Shown piece by piece: positions 56,440-64,000 of a stretch of DNA of 64,000 bases (positions are counted from its first letter, which is position 1; every line of letters begins with the position of its first letter). The DNA comes from Dipteronia dyeriana (lineage: Eukaryota > Streptophyta > Magnoliopsida > Sapindales > Sapindaceae). The notes under the pieces were generated by a model. It made no database searches. It was not told where the DNA came from and worked only from the letters and a program-made list of their open reading frames with translations. The stretch covers positions 17,252,001-17,316,000 of the forward strand of contig CM065296.1 of assembly GCA_032871835.1 (NCBI GenBank), written 5' to 3'. The translations under genes were made by a program, and so were the position numbers.

Positions 56440-57438
56440 CTAGCTACTTGGTCCACCAAAGAAAGTTGTGCGAGTAGTTGATCTAACATAAAGCTTGAGA
56501 GGTGGTCTTGAACTTGAAGCAATACATTCCTCCAACTCTTTTATCCTAGCATCTTGTTGAACAACTATAGCACTAAGTTCATCAACCTTCACCTTCAATT
56601 GTATAGCCCAATCCGGAAGAATGTTTGTGCTAATCACATGACTATCAACTTGAGAACTACTAAATAGTCCAAAAGTATCACAAGTCTTACCCTTATTCTT
56701 ATATGACATGTATGACACACGTTTATCACAATACTTTTCCAAGGGTTGAACTAACACATTATCTTCTCTACTCTTAACCCCTTGAGCTAAACATAATGAA
56801 GTTATAAACCCCGATAATGCAAGCTTTTTATCAACTCTAGTAGAGAAAGTCGCACTATCAATGTAATACATGAGAAGATCTCCAAGGTTTATAGGTTGAT
56901 TAGTCACCAAGGCATACACTATTTTGATCTTGTCCTTATTCAACTCGGTTGAATTCAAAGATCCAATAATGTTAGTGCAAATGTATAGATGCAAAAATGC
57001 ACTAGCCTTAGTTAACTCATGTTGAATAATATATGCTCTACCTTTCCACTCAAAAGAAGCATTGTCACATAGAGTTCTACCCATGATATTAAGATTCTCA
57101 ATGACATCCATATCTAGAAAACTAGAATCTATATCATTAGATAGCCCAAGAAACTTGTTAATGTTTTTTGGGTTAAGTCTAAACACAACTCCCCTAATCT
57201 CCATCAAAGCATCCAATAAGGTGGTACTTTCTCTATATTCAAGATAAAACTCTCTAACAAGAGTATCATTCATAATTCCTAACATGCTCACCCAAGATTC
57301 CCAATTTTTATCCTTTAAGCACATAAGAACATAAGAATCTTTACACTTACCTAAGTCAATGCCTCTCTCTTGAAATATCTTCTTTGTTCCAAAGATCCCT
57401 AAATCTTTTGTCCCTAAATCAAAACAATCACAAGACAC
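56440..57438 (-). CDS. Sense ORF in S3, resembles 'putative plant transposon protein' domain
   Basis: This 332-codon frame has no internal stop and reads in the sense of S3, ending about 50 bp before its G-rich tracts. LVREFYLEYRES, RGVVFRLNPKNINKFLGLS, KIVYALVTNQPINLGDLL and LALSGFITSLCLAQGV follow the pattern of the 'putative plant transposon protein' domain (function unknown), about residues 70-220. A short coiled coil follows (LKVKVDELSAIVVQQDARI). The first ~8 codons come from the adjoining LTR remnant and the listed start is GTG, so the true N-terminus was lost; the first ATG gives MCLKDKNWESW. It may be a captured gene at the place of the extra Sirevirus ORF. Confidence 0.68.
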   Translation of the reverse strand: MSCDCFDLGTKDLGIFGTKKIFQERGIDLGKCKDSYVLMCLKDKNWESWVSMLGIMNDTLVREFYLEYRESTTLLDALMEIRGVVFRLNPKNINKFLGLSNDIDSSFLDMDVIENLNIMGRTLCDNASFEWKGRAYIIQHELTKASAFLHLYICTNIIGSLNSTELNKDKIKIVYALVTNQPINLGDLLMYYIDSATFSTRVDKKLALSGFITSLCLAQGVKSREDNVLVQPLEKYCDKRVSYMSYKNKGKTCDTFGLFSSSQVDSHVISTNILPDWAIQLKVKVDELSAIVVQQDARIKELEECIASSSRPPLKLYVRSTTRTTFFGGPSS

Positions 57439-58667
57439 ATATATATGTTGAAGAAGAAAACCTAAGGCAATTGACCAAGTTTTAAAAGAAAACTTTGAGA
57501 GAAAATCAAAGCCTTAGTTGATTTTGGCGCAGTCCCGTTTTTGTGAGGTTAGACTCCAGAAACAGCAATAAAACTCACTCAAACCTTCAGAGAAAAGATG
57601 GAGGATGAATAGACAAACACTCTCAACTTTTAATCACTCTCCGAGTTCAAATAAAGAATTTATGGTGTTTGGAATGTGAGAAAATGTTGAGAGAAAATTC
57701 TGCACTCAAGTTTTTAAGTTTCTTCTTAGAATGAAATGTTAGATGGAAGGGATATATAAAGGAGAGGGAAAATGGGCCTATAAAATCACCAAAAGGGACA
57801 AGAAGCTGCCAAGCTTTCTTGCTGCCCGAGATGGAGCGTGGACATCTCGGGACAGCAAGCCTTCTGCCCCGAGATGGTCACGCTCCATCTCGGGAAAGAT
57901 GAGCTTTGTTGTCTTCATTTTCCCTTGACCTTCCGTCGTGTTCTTCGACCGTTCTCCGGTCTCTGAAGTCGGAATTCGAATCTATTTGCGGATTACAAAC
58001 CGTAAATCTCTCATCGACATGGACATATAAGATAATCAACCCAGAAAATAATAATTCGACTTGATATACGAAGATGAAGACAATGTATGCAACATGAGTT
58101 GAAAGTGTATTATCTTTTGACATAGAACTTGAAATAAATTGTATGAGTAACCGAAATGACCGGAACTCAATCAAGAATAATTTAAGACTAAAATCAAGTT
58201 TAATATCCATGTTATACAAACATATACACATACAAACACAATTCACACTAGAATGCAAAATACATAGAGATAGTCTCCAATCATTCATTTTCCAAAACAT
58301 GTTATTTCCATACCAATGCAAGAGCATTCATCTTCAAGTGTGTGAATGTGTTATACATGGTGCACAAAGATGCGGGGACACATATGAATGAATTGTAAGT
58401 GTGTGCCTATAATGGTGCACAATGATGCAGGGATAAAAATGTATGGATTGTGTGTGTGTGCAGAAGCCTTATAAGAGAAAGATAAGGTCTTAGTATACCT
58501 TTGTAGAACCATATTGCATCCTTTTTCTTTGAAGACTTTGAACTTTCTTTGACTTGTTGTTCATTCTTCTTTGAAGCTTGAATCATCATGAATCTGAGCA
58601 ACTAAATCATTACAAGCAAACATGATTTTGATATGGAATTAATGCCAACACAATCTAAATCCTAACA
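57413..58667 (-). repeat. 5' LTR of S3, truncated
   Basis: It aligns with 54737-55981 of the 3' LTR. The right end is intact (CCTAACA) and followed by CGTTA. The left break lies at a CCCTAAATC(AAAAC) microhomology. Hairpins at 57818-57894 and TATATA at 57753-57758. Confidence 0.9.
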
Positions 58668-60736
58668 CGTTAATCTGCAGTCGATCAGTCGTATAAGGTC
58701 TAAATGTGCATTCCCGACAGCATCACCCTCACAGTTCCCTATAAAAACTATGATGTCTTCAATCCACATACAGGCGTGCTCCCTCTTCATGTGGTGACCT
58801 TCGAGAATTGGGTCAGGCTCCCTCTTCAGCCTACTCTTCAGCGGGCTCTCAACGCCTTACAGCTTGCTCCCTTTTAGTTGACAGCCAGATTCTGAAGGCA
58901 TCTGATCGGCTTTGTCGTGTTGTGAAGGGAATAATGAGAGCTAAGCAAGGTTACCCGAGAGCCCTAAGCAGAGGAGATAGCATACCTTTTTCAGAATGAA
59001 AGCTTTTCCGGGACTCCTCAAGGTCAGTTTTATGCCAAGGCAAATAACAAGCTCAATTTCATCATCCCTGGCACTTCGAGGAAAGATCCTGCTTGGAAGA
59101 AGGAGTGGATCCTAGAGGGAAAGGATGGGGGAAGCTCGACCTTCATTGGTAGGCATAAGTTTGCAATTCCCATCGCTTTTAATGATAAACCCTTGTGGGG
59201 TCGGGATTCCTTACCTGCTGAGTCTGAGGTTTTGTTGAAGGCCATCCTCATTAGGATCTATTTGAATCTGAAGTTCCCAACCATCGATCCCTTCGATTTT
59301 CACCGAGTAAATCGTTATCTGTGAATTTCTTATACTACTCCTCATAAGTAACACTGAGCCATCTTATTTTGTTTCGTTGATTAGCTCGACTCTGACGCCT
59401 TTCCTCTCCTTTTTTTTAACAGTTTTTATTGTTGTTCCAGCTTCTCGTGAAGCCCAACAAGCTCACACTTCTCCTCCTTCTGCCAAATCGAATCAGGAAA
59501 TCCCTCTAGCTTCCCCAAAGAAAGGAGGGCCAACTACTTCAGTTAGGGTTTCTTCTACTCTTGCTCCATCCTCTTTCCAACACATATCCAAGATGTCACT
59601 CCTCACGTCTCGAGCTACCAAGGTGTGGGGTAAAAGGGACTTTGTTTCTCAAACCGCTGATGTAGCGGCATCAGCTCCTACTATAATTGTCCTAACACCT
59701 GCTTCTGCTCTTGTCACCCTGGCTTCAAGCTTGCCAGATGCGTCTATCTCTCCATCTACATTCCAAACCCTGCGAGCTTCAAAGGACCTCGAGGCTAGTG
59801 TTGAAGGGGTTTCCTCTGTTCTCTTGCCAAATCAGTCCATCTCTGCCTCTCAAGACGAGGTCATAGGGCGATTCGTTGCTTCCTGCCCCAGGGCTGAAGC
59901 TGAAGTTGAAGCTGAGCAGGCCATGGAATTATTGGCCTGGGCTCAAGACTTAGTACAAGAGATGGCCTCTAGCCAAAGGGGGATGGAGGCGGAGATAATT
60001 GAGCTTCATTATGACAACGAGAGATTGAAGCAATCTTTCGATCAAGAAACCCTCCAGTCTCAACATCGAGTTAGTCAGCAGGATTCTATGAAGGAAGAAG
60101 CAAAGGCGCTTGATATTGAAAACCAAGGTCTGCAAGCCTAAGTAGCCAAGCTTTAGGCTGAGGTGGATGCATCCTTCGGCGATGGATACTTTTATGTTCC
60201 TACCAGGTCACAAAAGCTCTTCCTCCTCCCTTCGACCTCTCCATCATAGCTGGTTCGGATAGGGAGGAGATAGTAGCCAAGGCTGCATTGATGTCTCAGC
60301 CTGATGGTGATGGAACCGATCTTTCTAGCGGAACTATAGCCGAGAAGTAAATAGTTATGCCAGACCCTCCTCCTACTGTAACCTTTCTAGCATCAGGTCC
60401 TGGAGAGTCCTCGAGGGAGGCTCAGCCCATGGAGGCCGAAGGAAGCTAACTAAAAACCAAGGACCCCCTGAAGAATCTTTTAAATGAGAGCGGGATGGAG
60501 TCAATCGCTACCCATCTTAATGTGTCCAATCTTCCTGAGGTAATGGGGTGGTTAATATGGTTTTGGAGGAGGACCCTGCTGAGCAGCAGGCAGTGGAGGA
60601 TCCCTTAGAGGATGGGGTAGCGGGTGAAGATGGCCATGGTAAGCAACTGCTTGAGGGAGAGACAAGAGGAGCAGGGGGCGAGGTCCACCAGGCTGAGGGA
60701 GCAGCAGAAGGGAATCAAGAGGAAATAGGAGCCTGA
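58668..60736 (+). pseudogene. Antisense gene of G5, remainder right of S3
   Basis: Exon 1 resumes here and ends at 59347, with several stops; LIGF, NFIIPG and VNRYL blocks match G3. The intron runs 59348-59422 (GTAACA...TTTAACAG). The next exon, 59423-60139, is open for 239 codons: a Ser/Thr/Pro-rich part with ATKVWGKRDFVSQ and a coiled coil (EAEAEVEAEQAMELLAWAQD onwards). Compared with G3, a 205-bp segment containing the second intron is absent and the frame is kept. After a stop at 60139-60141 the acidic tail resumes (LEEDPAEQQAVEDP at 60560) and ends at 60736. Confidence 0.72.
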
Positions 60737-61258
60737 TATAATTAATTCACAACTTGCCTTTGCAACTCAGAAACGGGGGTGGGCACCCCACTTTATTCAT
60801 GCTTGATAATCATCATTTTTTTTGTATAGCTCGTAACCAGGGTTGGGCTCCCTGTTTGACAATTGTAGCCCAATAAGGGGATAGGCTCCCTTAACATTAA
60901 TGAGCATTGGCTGCAGACTTCATTTGAACTTGCTTCAATGAATTTTAACTTGGCTGACATCTTCTTGCTTCATTCATGATCCTGACCTAGATGTGACCTC
61001 TAAGATAACTTGAATTACTCGAATCTTGGCGAAGATAATGAGATATAAAACTTTGTTTAAGTGTTAAAGTAGACAGCTAGCTCGAGCTCTCCACTCCAGC
61101 AGAAACTTGTAGCTCGATGACTTTAGTGAATAGTCACCTTATGTGATTATACGCTAGTTTGTACCTATCACAGCAAGCAATCATATACACATGGAAGATT
61201 AGTAGCCAGAAAAAATTGGAAAATTGGAGTTTAAGTAGGAGAGCTTTCCAATCCTAAG
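60737..61258. other. 3' flank of the G5 antisense gene
   Basis: No gene. It shares CGGGGGTGGGCACCCC, CCAGGGTTGGGCTCCC and ATTAATGAGCA with G1 and G3, probably the 3' untranslated region and spacer. Confidence 0.5.
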
Positions 61259-61555
61259 CCATTTTGAGGGGTTATATCCCAATCGAAGCAGCATGAGGGC
61301 TATCTAGCTATTTCCTAGTCTTGTGGTTTGGATGGCAACTATGCTCTTACACTCAAGCTCTTTTTGGGGGTGATAGCCCAACCAAGGCATTAGGAGGGCT
61401 ATCTAGCTATTTCCTGGTCTCATGATCTGGATGGCAACTATGCTCTTATACTCAAACCCTTCTTGACAGAGGGTGGTACCCTGTAGAGGCATCAAGGATA
61501 GCAAGGGGGCTTCCCTAGCTAATCCTAGGTCTTGAGATAACTATGTCGGACTTAC
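61259..61555. repeat. 99-bp minisatellite of G5
   Basis: Units start at about 61259, 61358 and 61457, 99 bp apart; the last is partial. Copy number is lower than in G1 and G3. Confidence 0.88.
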
Positions 61556-61705
61556 CCGTGTAGACCCTAGTTGGATATGGAGAAATTATTATAGAATACA
61601 ATCAAAAACGGAGAAACCATATTTTATTGATAAAAAATGGAGTACATTGTTGGTGGAAATTTTATTGAAACTCAAATGGAGGTAGTCTGCTCACGTGTCC
61701 CTTGT

Positions 61706-62946
61706 CTAAGGGTAATACTTCCTCAAGTGATCTGCATTCCAGTTGTGATCAATGGATCGGCCATCCATGTCCTTAAGCTTATATGCCCCATTTCGGACCA
61801 CTGCCTTTACCAAATAAGGTCCTTCCCAGTTGAGCCCTAGGACCCCGTCTGACCTTTTCCTAGTATTCAAGGTTACTTTTCTAAGAACTAGGTCCCCATC
61901 CTTGACGTTTTGAGCTTTAACTCTCCTTTTAAATTACCTGGCGATCTTGCTCTTGTAAATTGCTATTTTCTCAACTACCCTATCTTGCTTCTCTTCCAGG
62001 AGATCTAGGCTAGCTCAAAGCTTATCCTCATTGCTTCCAAGCTCAAAATGTTGAGCTCTGAAGAAGGTTAGTTTGTACTTGATGGGAAGAACTGTTTCAA
62101 CCTCGAAGGTTAAAGAATAGGGCATTTCTCTGGTGGTTGTTCTTTTTATAGTATGGTAAGCCCAGAGGACCTCGGGAAGCTCTTCGGCCCATCTGCCCTT
62201 TCTCTGTTGTAACTTCTTTTTCACAGCATCTTGATAGTTTTATTGGTGGATTCCACCAGCCCATTAGTCTAAGGATGGGATACTGAGGTGAATCTAAGGT
62301 CGATTCCCAAGCCTTTGCAAAAGTCCTTGAATCAACCATTATCAATCTGTTTTCCGAGGTCAGCTATAATGATAAGAGGGGTCATGAACCTACAAACTAT
62401 ATTGTTTTTGATGAACTTTATTATGTTATCTTCTGATATCTGGAAGAGTGGTCCAGCTTCGACCCATTTTGTAAAATAGTCGACTGCTACAATAGCATGT
62501 TTGGCTTGTCTATGAGCGGTTGGAAGTGGACCAATCAGGTCAACTCCCTACATAGCAAAGAGGTAAGGAGAGCTGAGAGGTGACAGAAAATCCTGTGGGA
62601 GGTGGCTCAAGTTGGAAGTCTTCTGACATGGTTCACAAGATTGAACAAAGTTCCTTGCATCCTGTAGAATAGTTGGCTAGTGATACCCCATGCAAAGTAC
62701 CTGATATGCTAGACCTTCACCACCAACGTGGTTCCCGTATTCCCCAGAATGAACCTCTCTTAATGCCCATTTGGCATCATCAAGATGCAAACATCGCACC
62801 AAGGGAAGGGATATGCCACTCCTCTAGAGGTATCCATCTACCAGGTAATATCGGACTAAGAGCCTCTTAATTCTTCTGGCTTGGTCGGGCTCCTCAAGAA
62901 TCCTTCCTTATTGGAGATAAACCATTATTTGGTCCATCCAGCATGG
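61706..62946 (-). pseudogene. Integrase region of G5
   Basis: The frame ends with DHNWNADHLRKYYP and a TAG (61706-61708). Going upstream, the third catalytic position reads NGLVESTNKTIK with the Glu kept, after a stop. The core and zinc finger follow with frequent stops. The Asp of the second position lies in IIADLGKQID. The arrangement and sequence are close to G1. Confidence 0.82.
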
Positions 62947-64000
62947 CTATCGATCTAGGGTATAAGACCTATTACCCGCTACTGTGCTTGGTAGGGAGAT
63001 CACTTTGAGAGGGACTCCCTGTGGTAAGGCCTGGCCATCATTCGCATATATCTTGGCAAGGACGTCAGCTCGATGATTCTGTTGTCGATGCACCTGCTCG
63101 ATCTTAAATCCCTTGAATTTGATCTTAAGCAGCAGAACTAGCTTCAAGTAGGCAATCATGTTATCCCCTTAGGCCTGATAGTCCCTAGAAACCTGATTAA
63201 CTATGAATAATGAGTCACTCTTGACCTGAAAGTAATCAATCGCGAGTTTGACGGCCGCGTTCATTCCGGCTATGAGAGCTTCATACTCTGCTTCATTGTT
63301 AGTGGCCTTAAATTTGAATATGAAATAATGGCAACACTCAGTCCCCTCTAAGTCTATCAGGACTATGCCCGTACCTTACCCCGCTTGCCCGGATGCTCCA
63401 TCAGTGTAGAGGATCTTTGACTTACAGTCTACCGACCGATTGTCAGATTCTGGAATCTTCTTAGGTGCTATATTCGTTACTGTGGAGATAACTTGGCCTG
63501 GGGGCACTGAGAGCTCTGCCATAAAGTCTACCAAAGCCTAGGCTTTAATTACGGTCCTAGGTTTATACCTTAAATTAAACTAGCTGAGTTCCAGGGCCTA
63601 TAAAACTAGCCTTCCGGACATGCCCGACCTTTGCAGAAATTGTTAGAGAGGTTGGTTCGTCACTACTACTATTGAGTGAGCTTGAAAGTAGAGACAGAGC
63701 TTCCTTATCGAGGTCACCAGGGTATAGGCGAGCTTCTCCAGAAGGGTCTCATTCTTTTCTGGCTTGGTTAGGGTGTGACTTACGTTGTAGATGAGTCGTT
63801 GGACCATATCCCCACAATCCTTGACCAAGGCGCCATTCACTGCAGTTTTAGAAACTGACAAGTAGATTTACAGCCCCTCTTCCGGACTTGGCTTGACCAG
63901 TAACGAAGGGCTTAACAGATACTTCTTAAAGCTTGGAACGCTAGCTCACTCTCCTGGTCCCATTTCATGTTCCTTCCCTGCTTGATAGCTTTGAAAAAAG
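62947..64000 (-). pseudogene. RNase H and archaeal-type RNase H of G5, partial
   Basis: Archaeal-type RNase H: ATNNEAEYEALIAG keeps the Glu and KSDSLFIVNQ an Asp; its tail is open at 63159-62947 (KIEQVHRQQNHRADVLAKI). RNase H upstream (63861-63643) has VSKTAVNGALVKD and KLCLYFQAHSIVVVTNQPL. At the right edge the sequence reaches the link to reverse transcriptase, which lies outside the window. Confidence 0.83.

Larger units (their letters stand above)
53276..58667 (-). mobile_element. S3: internally deleted Sirevirus element, minus strand
   Basis: The left copy is the complete 3' LTR (53276-55981), then a polypurine tract, a 332-codon sense ORF, and a 5' LTR that lacks its first ~1.46 kb as seen on the plus strand (57413-58667). 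Gag and pol are gone. The tract TGTCAAAAAGGGGGAGA (minus strand, 56376-56392) nearly equals TGACAAAAAGGGGGAGT of S1, which supports the Sirevirus assignment. LTR divergence over ~285 bp is about 8% by eye. It is inserted in the G5 antisense gene. Confidence 0.9.
52222..64000 (-). mobile_element. G5: Tat element running off the right edge, split by S3
   Basis: The order is as in G1 and G3: LTR remnant, antisense gene, 99-bp array, then minus-strand integrase, archaeal-type RNase H, RNase H and the start of reverse transcriptase at the window edge. The LTR lacks its outer ~90 bp and is joined to the antisense gene without polypurine tract or start codon, so a deletion removed about 300-450 bp at about 53055-53080. 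S3 is inserted at 53276-58667 with a CATTA/CGTTA duplication. Confidence 0.88.

Noticed and set aside
57878..58327. 149-codon minus-strand open frame
   Set aside because: It lies wholly in the S3 LTR; the matching part of the other LTR is broken into different frames, so it is not a conserved protein.

Overview
The window looks like a stretch of flowering-plant nuclear DNA made almost entirely of nested LTR retrotransposons. I see no convincing host gene, rRNA, tRNA or CRISPR array. The signs are plant-type Ty3/gypsy and Ty1/copia domains, TATAAATA-type LTR promoters, TG...CA LTR ends and 5-bp target duplications. The sequence alone does not name the species.

Two lineages dominate. (1) Tat-lineage Ty3/gypsy elements, here G1 to G5, are recognised by a second, archaeal-type RNase H between the first RNase H and integrase, and by an extra gene in antisense orientation between pol and the 3' LTR. 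G1, G2, G3 and G5 read on the minus strand; G4 reads on the plus strand. (2) Sirevirus-like Ty1/copia elements, here S1 to S3 plus one LTR fragment, have long LTRs (1.6-2.7 kb), a strong hairpin just upstream of the LTR TATA box, and (S1, S3) several G-rich polypurine tracts before the 3' LTR.

Layout: 1-564, unclassified with a two-unit 75-bp repeat. 565-16861, G1, split by complete S1 (4326-14100, target duplication AAAAG). 16862-17699, a Sirevirus LTR fragment. 17700-31670, G2, with S2 as a solo LTR inside it (22056-24188, target duplication CCATG). 31671-33987, an AT-rich tract with a solo Tat LTR in it (31695-33813). 33988-41858, G3, a deletion derivative that lost almost all of pol. 41859-52221, a second AT-rich tract holding complete G4 (41955-52066, target duplication ATATT). 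52222-64000, G5, running off the right edge, with S3 (53276-58667, target duplication CATTA/CGTTA) inserted in its antisense gene.

How the parts fit: in each minus-strand Tat copy, gag-pol reads leftward from the right-hand LTR and the antisense gene reads rightward from just inside the left-hand LTR. The two converge, and in G1, G3 and G5 a 99-bp minisatellite lies between their 3' ends. The antisense gene has GT-AG introns; its product starts with a segment resembling the 'putative gypsy type transposon' family and ends in a coiled coil. G4 carries a different antisense reading frame. S3 carries a sense ORF resembling the 'putative plant transposon protein' family just upstream of its polypurine tracts. 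All gag-pol copies are broken; S1 pol is best preserved, with two in-frame TGA codons. By hand count the LTR pairs differ by about 6% (S1), 8% (S3) and 10% (G4), so the invaders are younger than the Tat copies they interrupt.
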